DNA of 64,000 nucleotides from Listeria goaensis (GTDB taxonomy: Bacteria; Bacillota; Bacilli; Lactobacillales; Listeriaceae). The stretch lies in contig NZ_FYBQ01000012.1 in assembly GCF_900186125.1 (NCBI RefSeq), positions 27,033-91,032 of the forward strand, given 5' to 3'. This document shows positions 44,158-54,668 of the stretch, piece after piece. The position numbers and the translations under genes are program-made. The first letter of the stretch is position 1. Each line of letters begins with the position of its first letter. Below the pieces are notes generated by a model. That model saw only the letters and a program-made list of their open reading frames with translations. It ran no database searches and had not been told where the DNA came from.

Positions 44158-45165
44158 ATGAAAATAGCAATCGATGCAATGGGCGGTGACAATGCACCAA
44201 AAGAAATTGTTCTTGGTGTTATGCAAGCAGTAGCCCAGTTTAAAGATCTTGAGTTTCTGCTTTTTGGTGATGAAAAACAAATTTTAGAATTTTTAACGGA
44301 TAAAACGCGCGTAGAGATTATACATACAGATGAAAAAATTGAAAGTGATGATGAACCAGTGCGGGCGGTCAAACGTAAGAAGAATTCTTCGATGGTGCTT
44401 GCGGCACAAGCTGTGAAAGATGGTCAAGCGGATGCTTGCATTTCAGCTGGGAACACAGGCGCGCTCATGTCCACTGGGCTTTTCGTCATTGGACGAATCA
44501 AGGGAATCGACCGGCCAGCACTAGCCCCCACTTTACCTACAATAAGTGGGAAAGGGTTTGTGATGCTTGACCTTGGCGCGAACTCGGAGGCGAAGCCTGA
44601 GCATTTGTTGCAGTTTGGGCTGATGGGTTCGGTTTATGCGGAAAAAGTGCGGAAAATCGAACGACCGCGTATTGGGCTGTTAAACATTGGTACGGAAGAA
44701 ACGAAAGGGAACGAGCTGACGAAAAAAGCGTTCGCCCTCATGAAAGAACAAACGGCGTACAACTTTATCGGCAACATTGAGTCACGTGATTTGCTCATGG
44801 ACGTGGCGGATGTCGTTGTAACAGACGGCTTCACGGGCAACATGGTTTTAAAAAGCCTCGAAGGCACTGGTGCGGCTTTCTTCTCGATGCTAAAAATGAG
44901 TTTGATGAACGGATTTAAAAATAAACTCGCTGCGGGCGTACTTAAAAAGGACTTGCTCGAATTGAAAGCGAAAATGGATTATAGCGAATACGGCGGTGCG
45001 TGTTTATTCGGCGTTTCAGCACCAGTTATTAAGGCGCACGGCTCGTCTAATGCGCACGGGATTTTCACAACGATTCGCCAAGCGCGCGACATGGTACAAA
45101 AAGATATGGTTGGTACGATTAAAGCCGAAATTGATAAAGGGAAATTAGGAGGAAGCGAGTCATGA
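44158..45165 (+). CDS. plsX: Phosphate acyltransferase PlsX
   Basis: A 335-residue Pls[21 protein letters not shown] at the start, [19 protein letters not shown] in the middle, [16 protein letters not shown], and [16 protein letters not shown] toward the C-terminus. It converts acyl-ACP to acyl-phosphate for phosphatidic acid synthesis and associates with the membrane. It is co-transcribed with fapR and overlaps fabD by 4 bp. Confidence 0.95.
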   Translation: MKIAIDAMGGDNAPKEIVLGVMQAVAQFKDLEFLLFGDEKQILEFLTDKTRVEIIHTDEKIESDDEPVRAVKRKKNSSMVLAAQAVKDGQADACISAGNTGALMSTGLFVIGRIKGIDRPALAPTLPTISGKGFVMLDLGANSEAKPEHLLQFGLMGSVYAEKVRKIERPRIGLLNIGTEETKGNELTKKAFALMKEQTAYNFIGNIESRDLLMDVADVVVTDGFTGNMVLKSLEGTGAAFFSMLKMSLMNGFKNKLAAGVLKKDLLELKAKMDYSEYGGACLFGVSAPVIKAHGSSNAHGIFTTIRQARDMVQKDMVGTIKAEIDKGKLGGSES

Positions 45166-46100
45166 GTAAAATTGCATTTGTATTTCCGGGACAAGGGTCA
45201 CAAAAAGTAGGTATGGGAATGGACGTTAGAGAGGCGTATCCTGAAGCAAAACACGTGTACGACGCGGCGGACGCAAAATTAGGGTTTTCGTTAACGGACA
45301 TCATTCAAGAAGGACCTATCGAACGTTTAACAAAATCAGAAAATGCGCAACCTGCTTTAGTTTCAACAAGTGTTGCGATTTTACGTGCGCTTGAAACGTA
45401 TGGTGTGAAAGCTGATTTTGTTGCTGGGCACAGCCTTGGCGAATATAGCGCACTAGTTGCGGCGGGCTTTTTAGATGAAGCGGATGCGGCATTTTTAGTA
45501 CATGAACGTGGCAAATTGATGGAAGCGGCCGTTCCAAACGGAGCAGGTGCGATGGCGGCTGTACTTGGTCTTGATGCAGATGCAATTTCGGCTGAGCTTG
45601 CTGAAATTAGTGAGCCGGTTCAAATCGCCAACTATAATTGCCCTGGACAAATTGTTATTTCTGGTACGGCAGCGGGCATTGAAGAAGCGTCCACTCGTCT
45701 TAAAGAGCGCGGTGCGAAACGCGTCTTGCCACTTGCTGTAAGCGGGCCGTTTCATTCGGCGCTTATGAAACCAGCAGCCGAAAAATTCGGCGCAGTTCTT
45801 GATCAAGTGACATTTAAAACTGGCTTTATTCCCGTAGTAAATAATGTTGATGTGGCCTTTACGACAAATGAAGCGGATTTGCACGAAAAATTGGTTGCAC
45901 AAATTTATTCGCCAGTTAAATGGGAGCAAACAATTGAAGCGCTTATCGAAAAAGGCGTGGATACGTTTGTAGAAATTGGTGCTGGAAAAGTGGTTTCTGG
46001 CTTAATCAAAAAAATCAATCGCGATGTGACGGTTCTTGCGGCAGGTGACGCGGCGAGCATTCAAGAAGTTGCGCAAGCACTAAAGGGGGATTTAGCATGA
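45162..46100 (+). CDS. fabD: Malonyl-CoA:ACP transacylase
   Basis: A 312-residue Fab[15 protein letters not shown] is near the N-terminus, the nucleophile serine is in [16 protein letters not shown], the malonyl-binding Arg region is [11 protein letters not shown], and the catalytic His is in [14 protein letters not shown]. It loads malonyl groups onto AcpP. SD GGAGGAAG precedes an ATG overlapping plsX. The stop overlaps the fabG start (ATGA). Confidence 0.95.
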   Translation: MSKIAFVFPGQGSQKVGMGMDVREAYPEAKHVYDAADAKLGFSLTDIIQEGPIERLTKSENAQPALVSTSVAILRALETYGVKADFVAGHSLGEYSALVAAGFLDEADAAFLVHERGKLMEAAVPNGAGAMAAVLGLDADAISAELAEISEPVQIANYNCPGQIVISGTAAGIEEASTRLKERGAKRVLPLAVSGPFHSALMKPAAEKFGAVLDQVTFKTGFIPVVNNVDVAFTTNEADLHEKLVAQIYSPVKWEQTIEALIEKGVDTFVEIGAGKVVSGLIKKINRDVTVLAAGDAASIQEVAQALKGDLA

Positions 46101-46840
46101 CATTAAAAGGAAAAGTTGCGGTTGTAACAGGTGGCTCACGTGGCATTGGTCGCGAAATCGTTTTGGCGCTTGCAAAAGAAGGCGCAAATATTTTCTTCAA
46201 CTACGGCGGCCGCGCTGATGCGGCTAAGGAAACACTTGATTTAGTGAGTGAATTCGGCGTGGAAGCGGAAGCGATGAAGGCTGATGTTTCGAGTGAAGAA
46301 GAAGTGCAAGCTTTCTTTAAAGAAGTCACGAATCGTTTCGGTCGTATTGACATTTTGGTCAACAACGCTGGTATTACACGCGATAATTTACTCATGCGTA
46401 TGAAAGAAGACGAATGGGACGATGTCATCAACATCAACTTAAAAGGGACATTTCTTTGCACGAAGGCAGTTGCGCGGACGATGATGAAGCAGCGCGCTGG
46501 GAAAATCATCAACATGACTTCTGTCGTTGGGATTATCGGTAACGCTGGTCAAGCGAACTACGTGGCAAGTAAAGCGGGCATGATCGGTTTGACGAAAACG
46601 ACTGCGCGTGAACTAGCGCCACGGGGTATTAACGTCAACGCTGTCGCACCTGGTTTTATCGAAACTGAAATGACCGACGAACTAGATGAAAACACAAAAG
46701 AGCTTATGCTTGCGCAAATTCCGCTCGGGGCGTATGGTAAAACGAAAGATATCGCAAATGCAGTGAAATTTTTGGCGAGTGATGAGTCTAGCTACATTAC
46801 AGGTCAAGTGCTTTCTATCGACGGCGGCATGAGCATGTAA
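46097..46840 (+). CDS. fabG: 3-oxoacyl-ACP reductase FabG
   Basis: A 247-residue short-chain dehydrogenase. The NADPH motif is VTGGSRGIGREI, with NNAGITRDNLLMRM. Catalytic Ser is in MTSVVGIIGN, Tyr and Lys in YVASKAGMIG. The C-terminal ITGQVLSIDGGMSM is classic FabG. It reduces 3-ketoacyl-ACP in fatty-acid elongation. Overlapping start with fabD indicates coupling. acpP follows after a spacer with its own promoter. Confidence 0.95.
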   Translation: MTLKGKVAVVTGGSRGIGREIVLALAKEGANIFFNYGGRADAAKETLDLVSEFGVEAEAMKADVSSEEEVQAFFKEVTNRFGRIDILVNNAGITRDNLLMRMKEDEWDDVININLKGTFLCTKAVARTMMKQRAGKIINMTSVVGIIGNAGQANYVASKAGMIGLTKTTARELAPRGINVNAVAPGFIETEMTDELDENTKELMLAQIPLGAYGKTKDIANAVKFLASDESSYITGQVLSIDGGMSM

Positions 46841-46880
46841 GGGATTTAATGACTTTGTCAGGAGTCTGATAAAATAATAG

Positions 46881-47166
<286 letters not shown>

Positions 47167-47183
47167 TAATGTGACGAGATAAA

Positions 47184-47250
47184 TGAGGGTGTCTTAGTCG
47201 CTTTGTTCAGGCCTCGGCGCGAGCAAAACGATTTTAGGCAGCCTCTTTTT
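47184..47250 (+). terminator. Complex terminator after acpP
   Basis: GAGG-TGTCT near 47185 pairs with AGGCA-CCTC near 47237. An inner TCGCTTTGTT/AGCAAAACGA stem lies inside, followed by TTTTTCG. Confidence 0.6.
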
Positions 47251-47258
47251 CGACTGAG

Positions 47259-47303
47259 GTTCATTTTCTAAGCAGCTAAATTTAGGCTGTTTAGAAAATG
47301 AAC
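47259..47303 (+). promoter_or_regulatory. Long hairpin in the rnc 5' region, candidate RNase III site
   Basis: GTTCATTTTCTAA (47259-47271) pairs perfectly with 47291-47303, extended by a G-U and CAGC/GCTG to 18 bp, and the loop is itself self-complementary (CTAAATTTAG). No T run follows, so it is not a normal terminator. It lies 78 bp before the RNase III start codon. Confidence 0.55.
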
Positions 47304-47380
47304 TTGTGAATTTAACACCGAACAGCTAGACGAATGACAATTTGTCACGATGCTAGAAAGATTTGGAGAGGAGCAAGTTG

Positions 47381-48073
47381 ATGAATAGATGGGAAGAATT
47401 ACAAGAAAGTGTGGGGTTTGACTTCGCGAATGTGGCGCTTTTGCAAACCGCATTTACACACTCTTCTTATGTGAACGAACATAGACATGAAGAATTACAA
47501 GATAACGAACGACTTGAGTTTCTAGGCGATGCCGTGCTAGAACTTACTGTTTCTGATTATTTATTTAAAAAATACCCTGATATGGCAGAAGGACAAATGA
47601 CGAAAATGCGCGCTGCAATCGTGTGTGAGCCGTCGCTCGTTGAATTTGCCGAGATGGTCCATTTTTCGAAATACATTCGCTTAGGAAAAGGAGAAGAAAA
47701 AGCGGGAGGCAGAACAAGACCAGCGCTCCTCGCTGACGTTTTTGAGTCCTTTATTGGCGCACTTTATTTGGATAACGGCATTCAGGCGGTCATTCGCTTT
47801 TTAGAACGGCTTGTCTTTCCGAAAATCGATACAGGCATTTATATGCAAACGGTTGATTTTAAAACGCAGTTGCAGGAAATTGTGCAGCGGGACCGCGACG
47901 TCCTTATTCAATATGATATTTTAGGCGAAACAGGGCCAGCTCATAACAAAGCGTTTGAAGCGCAAGTTGTTGTGAACGGGCAAGTCCTCGGGAAAGGGAC
48001 GGGGAGAACAAAAAAACAGGCAGAGCAAAATGCGGCAGAGTATGCGATACGGCAAGTTTTGCGCGTAGACTAG
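47381..48073 (+). CDS. rnc: Ribonuclease III
   Basis: A 230-residue RNase III. The catalytic signature NERLEFLGDAVLEL (Glu, Asp) lies near residue 45 and second-site residues in ADVFESFIGALYLDNG. The C-terminal double-stranded RNA-binding domain starts near residue 158 (DFKTQLQEIVQRD...GPAHNKAFEAQVVVNG...AEQNAAEYAI). It processes rRNA and, in type II CRISPR systems such as the one at 54.6-62.5 kb, matures tracrRNA:crRNA duplexes. The ATG at 47381 is 7 bases after GAGGAG. It is followed by smc. Confidence 0.94.
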   Translation: MNRWEELQESVGFDFANVALLQTAFTHSSYVNEHRHEELQDNERLEFLGDAVLELTVSDYLFKKYPDMAEGQMTKMRAAIVCEPSLVEFAEMVHFSKYIRLGKGEEKAGGRTRPALLADVFESFIGALYLDNGIQAVIRFLERLVFPKIDTGIYMQTVDFKTQLQEIVQRDRDVLIQYDILGETGPAHNKAFEAQVVVNGQVLGKGTGRTKKQAEQNAAEYAIRQVLRVD

Positions 48074-48089
48074 GAAGGGGGATTCTTGC

Positions 48090-51000
48090 GTGCTTTTAAA
48101 ACGACTTGAAATGAATGGCTTTAAATCATTTGCGGACAAAGTGGCGATTGATTTTGTACCGGGTATGACGGCGGTTGTCGGGCCAAACGGAAGTGGAAAA
48201 AGTAATATTACGGAAGCGATTCGCTGGGTTCTTGGTGAGCAATCTGCGAAGAGTCTTCGCGGCGGTCGAATGGGCGATGTTATTTTTGCGGGTAGCGATA
48301 CCCGTAAGCCAATCAATTTTGCGGAAGTTTCCCTCGTTTTAGACAACAACGATCATTTTTTGCCGCTTGAGTATAGCGAAGTTTATGTGACGCGGCGGAT
48401 TTACCGAAACGGCGATAGCGAATTTTTGATTAACAAACAAAGTTGTCGTTTAAAAGATATTGTCGACTTATTTATGGATTCTGGGCTTGGGCGCGAATCG
48501 ATGTCGATTATTTCGCAAGGGAAAATCGATGAAATTTTAAATAGTAAGCCGGAAGAGCGTCGTTCAATTTTTGAAGAGGCAGCTGGTGTTTTGAAATATA
48601 AAAACCGCAAAAAACAAGCGGAAAATAAATTGTTTGAAACGGAAGAAAATTTAAATCGCGTGCAAGATATTTTATACGAATTAGATGGGCAGCTGGAACC
48701 ACTTGAAATGCAAGCTTCCATTGCCAAGGATTATTTGTATCAAGTGGAGGAACTCGAAAAGTTTGAAGTCACGCTTTTAAGTTCGGAAATTGAGACGATT
48801 ACGGAAACGCTTAGTTCGTGGCGCACAAATTTTCAGGAAAATCAGACGGCGCTTATTGCACTTCGAGAAGAAACAAGCGAACTAGAAACAAGCGCTTTTG
48901 AACGAAAAGATGCTTTGCGCAAAATGGAGGAAACGCTCGAAGTGAGTCGGGCGGAGCTGTTAACGAGCACGGAGCGGTTGGAGCAGCTTGAGGGCGAGCG
49001 GAATTTATTTTTAGAGCGTAAAAAGCACGGGAATGAAAATGAGCTGGCTCACGCGGAAACGCTCGAGCTTATTCAGAGTAAAATCGAGACGCTTGAGTTA
49101 GAGAAACAAGTGCTGCTTGACGCGCTGCTTGCGAAGGAAACGGCTTTTCGCGTTATGACGGAAGAAGAGGCCGCAATCACGAAAAAAATGGCGCAATACG
49201 CGGATGTTTCGGAAGAGGCGATTGAAAGCCGCAAGAGTGATTTATTTGAATTAAAATATGAACAGACAACGATTCGTAACGATTTAGGCTACATCGACCG
49301 CGAATTTGCGCAAATGGCGATACGGTTAGAAAAGCTCGAAAATGAAAATAAGAAGCATTTGACGGGGCGCACGGATTTAAATGCGGCAGAAGAAGAAACG
49401 ACCAAAGCGCTTGATGAGCTGAAAGAGGCGTTAAATGAGCAACTCGAAATTTATCAGGAAGTGAAAGCGACCCTTTCGAAACAAAATGCTCGTTTTGAAA
49501 CGAGCGAACGTGATCTGTACCGCCATTATGAAAAAGTGCAACAAATGAAGTCCCGTAAGGAAACGCTAGAGGAGCTCGCAGACGATTATGCTGGCTTTTA
49601 TCAAGGCGTGCGTGAAGTTTTAAAAGCGAAACATGAACTTCCGGGAATTATTGGCGCATTAATTGAGCTTGTTGAAATCCCAGAAAAATACCAAAAGGCG
49701 CTTGAAATCGCGCTTTCCGCGAGTGCGCAAAATATTGTGACGGAAGATGATGCGGCGGCGCGTGCTGGAATTGGCTTTTTAAAGAAAACGCACGCTGGGC
49801 GCGCCACCTTTTTGCCGCTATCCACGATTCAGCCGCGCCATTTACCTGATGCGACGCGAAATATGATTAAAAATCAACCATCTTTCGTTGCGTTAGCGAG
49901 CGATGTGGTGAGTTATGACACGAAAATTGAACCGGTCATTTTAAATGCACTCGGAACGACAATTCTCGCGAAGGATTTAAAAGGCGCTGGGCAACTTGCA
50001 AAGCTCGTTAATTATCGCTACCGCGTCGTCACGCTTGATGGTGACGTCGTAAACGCTGGTGGTTCAATGACCGGTGGGGCGACGAAACAAGGGAAATCAT
50101 CGATTATCACGCGCAAGAGTGAGCTTGAAACGCTCATGAAAACCATTGCCGAGCTCGAAACCGAAACACGCGAAAAAGAAACGGTTGTTAAAAATTTAAA
50201 GGAAAGTTTGCACAAAAAACAAGACGAGCTAGAAGAAACGCGTTTAGTTGGAGAAAACTTACGACTTCGCGAACAAGAACTTTTAGGCAAGCGAACGCGC
50301 GAACAAGAAGCGCTAGAACGCCTGAATCAGCAACTTTCCTTGTACGATTTAGAAACGCAAGAATCGGCAGATGAAGAAACGCGCTTAAAGGCGAAAAAAG
50401 CCGAATTAGAACAGAAAAATGCTACTATTGAAACAAAAATTACCGAAATGGACGCCGAAATCGCCACGATGATAGAGGCAAGTAAAGTTGCCGAAAGCAA
50501 ACTGAAATCCGATGAGGAAACGCTCTCCAATTTGAAAGCGAAAATTGCGGTGCAGAAATCGGAGTTTGAGCAGGCCAAAACGGACGTGAGTCGTGTCGAG
50601 GAAACGCTTCATGAAAATTATTTGCAAAAAGAAGAACTCGAAAATAAATTGCTGACACTAAAAGATAATTTAACAAACGTCTTATCGAGCGAAACGGAAG
50701 CTAGTGAGCAAATCGAACGTACGAGGTCGCAAAAAGAAGCGGTAGCCAAGCAAATTGAAACGCTGAGCAGCGAAAAAGCGGAACTTCAGGCGGAAATTGC
50801 TGATTTGGAGGTGCGTATCGCGGAGAAGAATAATCAGGCGAGTTTTTATTTAGAGCAAAAAAATAAAGCTGAAATTCAAATTGGGAAAGCGGAAGTGGAC
50901 GTCAGAAATCGCACGGAGCGCTTGCAAGAGGCTTACATGTTGACGCCAGAAGCGGCCAGAGAAAAGCGCATCGAAGCATTTGATATAGAAACGCTTAGAA

Positions 51001-51650
51001 GCAAAGTGCGGCTTTTGAAACGCTCGATTGATGAACTTGGTGTGGTGAATATTGGCGCGATTGAAGAATTTGACCGCATTAATGAGCGTCACACATTCTT
51101 GACAGGCCAGCAAGAAGACTTATTAAACGCGAAAGAAACACTGTTCCAAGTGATGGACGAAATGGACGAGGAAGTGAAAAAACGTTTTGGTGAAAGTTTT
51201 GAGGCGATTAAACATGAATTTGCCATTACATTTCCTGAACTTTTCGGCGGCGGTCGCGCGGAACTTGTGCTTCTTAACCCGGAAGATTTGCTAACAACGG
51301 GGATTGATATCGTGGCGCAACCTCCTGGCAAGAAGTTACAAAATTTATCGCTCCGCTCTGGGGGAGAACGTGCGCTAACGGCGATTGCCTTATTATTCGC
51401 GATTATTCGCGTTCGTCCAGTACCGTTTTGTATTCTGGACGAGGTGGAGGCGGCACTAGATGAGGCGAACGTGACGCGCTTTAGTCGCTATCTGAAAAAT
51501 TTTGAAGCAGACACACAATTTATTGTTATCACACACCGCAAAGGAACGATGGAAGAAGCTGACGTCCTTTACGGCGTGACGATGCAAGAATCGGGTGTCT
51601 CGAAACTAGTTTCTGTTCGTCTAGAGGAAACCGCAGAATTAATCAAATAA
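48090..51650 (+). CDS. smc: Chromosome segregation protein SMC
   Basis: A 1186-residue SMC. N-terminal Walker A is VGPNGSGKSNITEAIRW. A long coiled coil (about 170-500 and 670-1020) flanks a hinge near 510-660 (YAGFYQGVREVL...GGSMTGGATKQG). The C-terminal signature is LSLRSGGERALTAIALLF, and Walker B is FCILDEVEAALDEAN. It forms the condensin complex with ScpA and ScpB. GTG start after GGAAGGGG. Together with rnc and ftsY it keeps the usual Firmicute order. Confidence 0.96.
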   Translation: MLLKRLEMNGFKSFADKVAIDFVPGMTAVVGPNGSGKSNITEAIRWVLGEQSAKSLRGGRMGDVIFAGSDTRKPINFAEVSLVLDNNDHFLPLEYSEVYVTRRIYRNGDSEFLINKQSCRLKDIVDLFMDSGLGRESMSIISQGKIDEILNSKPEERRSIFEEAAGVLKYKNRKKQAENKLFETEENLNRVQDILYELDGQLEPLEMQASIAKDYLYQVEELEKFEVTLLSSEIETITETLSSWRTNFQENQTALIALREETSELETSAFERKDALRKMEETLEVSRAELLTSTERLEQLEGERNLFLERKKHGNENELAHAETLELIQSKIETLELEKQVLLDALLAKETAFRVMTEEEAAITKKMAQYADVSEEAIESRKSDLFELKYEQTTIRNDLGYIDREFAQMAIRLEKLENENKKHLTGRTDLNAAEEETTKALDELKEALNEQLEIYQEVKATLSKQNARFETSERDLYRHYEKVQQMKSRKETLEELADDYAGFYQGVREVLKAKHELPGIIGALIELVEIPEKYQKALEIALSASAQNIVTEDDAAARAGIGFLKKTHAGRATFLPLSTIQPRHLPDATRNMIKNQPSFVALASDVVSYDTKIEPVILNALGTTILAKDLKGAGQLAKLVNYRYRVVTLDGDVVNAGGSMTGGATKQGKSSIITRKSELETLMKTIAELETETREKETVVKNLKESLHKKQDELEETRLVGENLRLREQELLGKRTREQEALERLNQQLSLYDLETQESADEETRLKAKKAELEQKNATIETKITEMDAEIATMIEASKVAESKLKSDEETLSNLKAKIAVQKSEFEQAKTDVSRVEETLHENYLQKEELENKLLTLKDNLTNVLSSETEASEQIERTRSQKEAVAKQIETLSSEKAELQAEIADLEVRIAEKNNQASFYLEQKNKAEIQIGKAEVDVRNRTERLQEAYMLTPEAAREKRIEAFDIETLRSKVRLLKRSIDELGVVNIGAIEEFDRINERHTFLTGQQEDLLNAKETLFQVMDEMDEEVKKRFGESFEAIKHEFAITFPELFGGGRAELVLLNPEDLLTTGIDIVAQPPGKKLQNLSLRSGGERALTAIALLFAIIRVRPVPFCILDEVEAALDEANVTRFSRYLKNFEADTQFIVITHRKGTMEEADVLYGVTMQESGVSKLVSVRLEETAELIK

Positions 51651-51664
51651 AGGAGAACAATGCG

Positions 51665-52651
51665 ATGACTTTTTTCAAAAAATTAAAAGAAAAAATGAGC
51701 GGTCAAAACGAGGAAACGACCGAGAAATATAAAGAAGGTTTAAGCAAAACGCGTAAAAGTTTTTCAGGAAGATTAAATGAAATCATGGCGCGCTACCGTA
51801 AAGTGGACGATGACTTTTTCGAAGACATTGAAGAAGTTTTAATTGGTGCTGACGTTGGTTTTGAAACGGTGATGGAGCTTGTTGATCAACTGAAACATGA
51901 GGTAAAACTGCGCAATATTAGCGATCCAAAAGAAGTGCAAGAGGTCATCGTTGAGAAGCTTGTTGCGATTTACGAAGGCGAGGAAGAGTTTGATGCACGT
52001 GTCAATGTGCAAAGTGACGGCTTAACGGTTATTTTATTTGTCGGGGTGAACGGTGTAGGGAAAACAACTACAATTGGCAAGCTGGCGCATAAATACAAAG
52101 AAGAAGGCAAAAAAGTCGTGCTTGCTGCGGGTGATACTTTTCGTGCTGGCGCGATTGACCAACTTGAAGTTTGGAGCGAACGCGCAGGCGTGGATATAAT
52201 TAAACACGCTGAAGGCGGGGATCCAGCGGCAGTGATTTTTGATGCGGTACAATCTGCTAAGGCGAAAAATGCCGATATTTTACTTTGCGACACGGCAGGC
52301 CGACTTCAGAATAAGGTCAACCTAATGAATGAGCTCGAAAAAGTAAAGCGTGTCATCACGCGTGAAATTCCAAACGCGCCGCATGAAGTATTGCTCGTCT
52401 TAGATGCTACAACCGGACAAAATGCATTCGTGCAAGCCAAGCAATTTAAGGAAGCAACCGACGTATCTGGAATCGTGCTCACGAAACTTGACGGCACCGC
52501 GAAAGGTGGTATCGTCATTGCCATTCGAAATGAACTGGAGATTCCCGTTAAATTTGTCGGACTCGGCGAAGGCATTCACGACCTCAAGACTTTTGATGCA
52601 AACGAATATGTTTACGGACTTTTCGCCGATGTTATCGATGCAGAAAAATAA
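51665..52651 (+). CDS. ftsY: Signal recognition particle receptor FtsY
   Basis: A 328-residue SRP GTPase receptor: a short charged N-terminal A domain (about 1-40), the helical N domain, then the G domain with P-loop [31 protein letters not shown] and [11 protein letters not shown]. It docks SRP-ribosome complexes to the SecYEG translocon. SD AAGGAGAA lies before the ATG. Ffh, its partner, is encoded just downstream. A terminator follows. Confidence 0.96.
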   Translation: MTFFKKLKEKMSGQNEETTEKYKEGLSKTRKSFSGRLNEIMARYRKVDDDFFEDIEEVLIGADVGFETVMELVDQLKHEVKLRNISDPKEVQEVIVEKLVAIYEGEEEFDARVNVQSDGLTVILFVGVNGVGKTTTIGKLAHKYKEEGKKVVLAAGDTFRAGAIDQLEVWSERAGVDIIKHAEGGDPAAVIFDAVQSAKAKNADILLCDTAGRLQNKVNLMNELEKVKRVITREIPNAPHEVLLVLDATTGQNAFVQAKQFKEATDVSGIVLTKLDGTAKGGIVIAIRNELEIPVKFVGLGEGIHDLKTFDANEYVYGLFADVIDAEK

Positions 52652-52654
52652 ACG

Positions 52655-52688
52655 AAATGCGGCCTAATTCTGAGGTCGCATTTTTCGT
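52655..52688 (+). terminator. Terminator after ftsY
   Basis: AAATGCGGCCT and AGGTCGCATTT pair (one G-U) around AATTCTG, followed by TTTTTCG. Confidence 0.88.
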
Positions 52689-52741
52689 CTGTTTAGTTGA
52701 CATTCTTTGACTAAACACGTAATCTTAAAAGGGAGAAAGAG

Positions 52742-53083
52742 GTGTTTCGCTTGTTCGATAAAACGACTCGAATGAATTTACTATTTGATTTCTACCAAGG
52801 TTTACTCACCGAAAAACAAAAAGCGTATATTTCACTTTATTATTTAGATGATTTTTCTCTCGGTGAAATCGCTGAAGAGTTTGAAGTAAGTCGTCAAGCC
52901 GTTTACGACAATATCAAGCGAACTGAAGAAGGACTCGAAAACTACGAAAAAAAACTAGGCATGTTGGAAAAATACATTCGCCGTGAGGCACTTCTTAAAA
53001 AACTTTCCGAACAACTCGAAAAAGAACCTTTTTTTGATAAAAATATCGAACGAATGTTAACAGAATTGAAAGAAATCGATTAG
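52742..53083 (+). CDS. ylxM: YlxM, SRP-associated HTH protein
   Basis: A 113-residue protein with a sigma70 region 4-like [37 protein letters not shown]. It matches YlxM, encoded upstream of ffh in Firmicutes and reported to bind SRP and modulate its GTPase activity in streptococci. Two starts are possible: GTG at 52742 and TTG at 52751. The ribosome site GGGAGAAAGAGG fits either. It is followed 11 bp later by ffh. Confidence 0.88.
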   Translation: MFRLFDKTTRMNLLFDFYQGLLTEKQKAYISLYYLDDFSLGEIAEEFEVSRQAVYDNIKRTEEGLENYEKKLGMLEKYIRREALLKKLSEQLEKEPFFDKNIERMLTELKEID

Positions 53084-53094
53084 GAGGAAAAAAG

Positions 53095-54453
53095 ATGGCT
53101 TTTGAAGGATTAGCAGGCAGACTCCAAGAAACGATGAATAAAATCCGCGGAAAAGGAAAAGTTTCCGAACAAGATGTAAAAGAAATGATGCGCGAAGTCC
53201 GTTTAGCCTTACTTGAGGCAGACGTTAACTTTAAAGTGGTCAAAAACTTTATTAAAACAGTAAGTGAACGCTCAGTTGGTCAAGACGTAATGAAAAGCCT
53301 CACACCAGGCCAACAAGTCATTAAAATTGTCCAAGAAGAATTAACTAATTTAATGGGCGGTGAGGAAAGTAAAATCGCTGTGGCTGAGAAGTCGCCAACA
53401 GTTGTGATGATGGTCGGTCTTCAAGGTGCCGGTAAAACGACGACAACAGGGAAACTGGCAAATTTACTCCGCAAAAAACAAAATCGCAAACCGCTTTTAG
53501 TTGCAGCAGACATCTATCGTCCAGCGGCAATTAAACAGCTTGAAACACTAGGCAAGCAACTGAACATCCCCGTTTTCTCCCTAGGGGACCAAGTGAGCCC
53601 TGTCGAAATTGCGAAACAAGCTATTGAAAAAGCGAAAGAAGAACATTTAGACTACGTAATTATCGATACAGCCGGCCGCCTTCATATCGACGCCGAATTG
53701 ATGGGCGAACTAAAAGACGTCAAAGAAGTAGCCAATCCTGCAGAAATTTTACTCGTTGTGGATTCCATGACGGGGCAAGATGCGGTCAATGTCGCTGAAA
53801 GCTTCAACGAGCAACTCGGCGTAACCGGCGTTGTCCTAACCAAACTAGACGGCGATACCCGCGGTGGTGCCGCGCTTTCGATTCGCGCCGTAACCGGCAA
53901 GCCAATCAAATTTGTCGGTATGGGTGAAAAAATGGAAGCCCTAGAAACCTTCCATCCGGACCGAATGGCTTCACGAATTTTAGGAATGGGTGACGTTCTT
54001 TCTCTTATTGAAAAAGCTCAAGTTGACGTGGATCAGGAAAAAATGCGTGAAATGGAGCGGAAAATGAAAGAAAACTCCATGACGCTTGATGATTTCCTTG
54101 AACAACTAGGACAAGTGAAGCAAATGGGCCCGCTTGATGAACTCCTGAAGATGCTACCCGGCGCTAACAAAATGAAAGGCCTAGATAACATGCAAGTGGA
54201 TGATAAGCAACTTGGTCATATCGAAGCCATCATTAAATCCATGACAAAAATGGAAAAAGACAATCCAGATATCATTAACGCAAGTCGCAGAAAACGAATT
54301 GCAAGAGGAAGTGGCCGTCCAATTCAGGAAATAAACCGCCTCCTCAAACAGTTCAATGAAATGAAAAAAATGATGAAACAAATGTCCGGCGGCATGGGCG
54401 GAAAAGGTAAAAAAGGAAAAAATCCATTTGGTAATTTTAAAATGCCGTTTTAA
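53095..54453 (+). CDS. ffh: Signal recognition particle protein Ffh
   Basis: A 452-residue SRP54 homologue. The N domain is about 1-90. The G domain has P-loop VGLQGAGKTTTTGKLA, AADIYRPAA, DTAGRLHIDAELM and LTKLDGDTRGG. The methionine-rich M domain from about 300 includes SRRKRIARGSGRPIQEINRLLKQF, the 4.5S RNA and signal sequence binding part. SD AGGAGGAAAA precedes the ATG. The gene ends shortly before a hairpin repeat and then the II-A CRISPR locus. Confidence 0.96.
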   Translation: MAFEGLAGRLQETMNKIRGKGKVSEQDVKEMMREVRLALLEADVNFKVVKNFIKTVSERSVGQDVMKSLTPGQQVIKIVQEELTNLMGGEESKIAVAEKSPTVVMMVGLQGAGKTTTTGKLANLLRKKQNRKPLLVAADIYRPAAIKQLETLGKQLNIPVFSLGDQVSPVEIAKQAIEKAKEEHLDYVIIDTAGRLHIDAELMGELKDVKEVANPAEILLVVDSMTGQDAVNVAESFNEQLGVTGVVLTKLDGDTRGGAALSIRAVTGKPIKFVGMGEKMEALETFHPDRMASRILGMGDVLSLIEKAQVDVDQEKMREMERKMKENSMTLDDFLEQLGQVKQMGPLDELLKMLPGANKMKGLDNMQVDDKQLGHIEAIIKSMTKMEKDNPDIINASRRKRIARGSGRPIQEINRLLKQFNEMKKMMKQMSGGMGGKGKKGKNPFGNFKMPF

Positions 54454-54518
54454 AAATCTTAAAGCAAAAGAGCTTGGGACATAATCAGATTTTTCCCTCT
54501 ATAAAAGGAAAAATAAAA

Positions 54519-54576
54519 AAGCATAAATCCAGTAATAATACCATCTTTTAAAATGGGTTTTACTGGGTTTATGCTT
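54519..54576. repeat. Operon-end hairpin repeat, copy 3
   Basis: AAGCATAAATCCAGTAA pairs with TTACTGGGTTTATGCTT (one G-U) around a loop with ACCATCTTTTAAAATGGG, followed by ATTTTTTATTT. GGGACATAA at 54477 and TTATGTTCC at about 54588 form an outer inverted pair, so the full element is about 115 bp. It is related to 7057-7114 and 34109-34165 and probably terminates ffh. Confidence 0.8.
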
Positions 54577-54668
54577 ATTTTTTATTTATGTTCCAGATTC
54601 TTTGCTTGTAAAGCAGGATCGCCAATTCGATATTTGGGAATGTACCATTATTTAGTAAGTTTGTTGAT

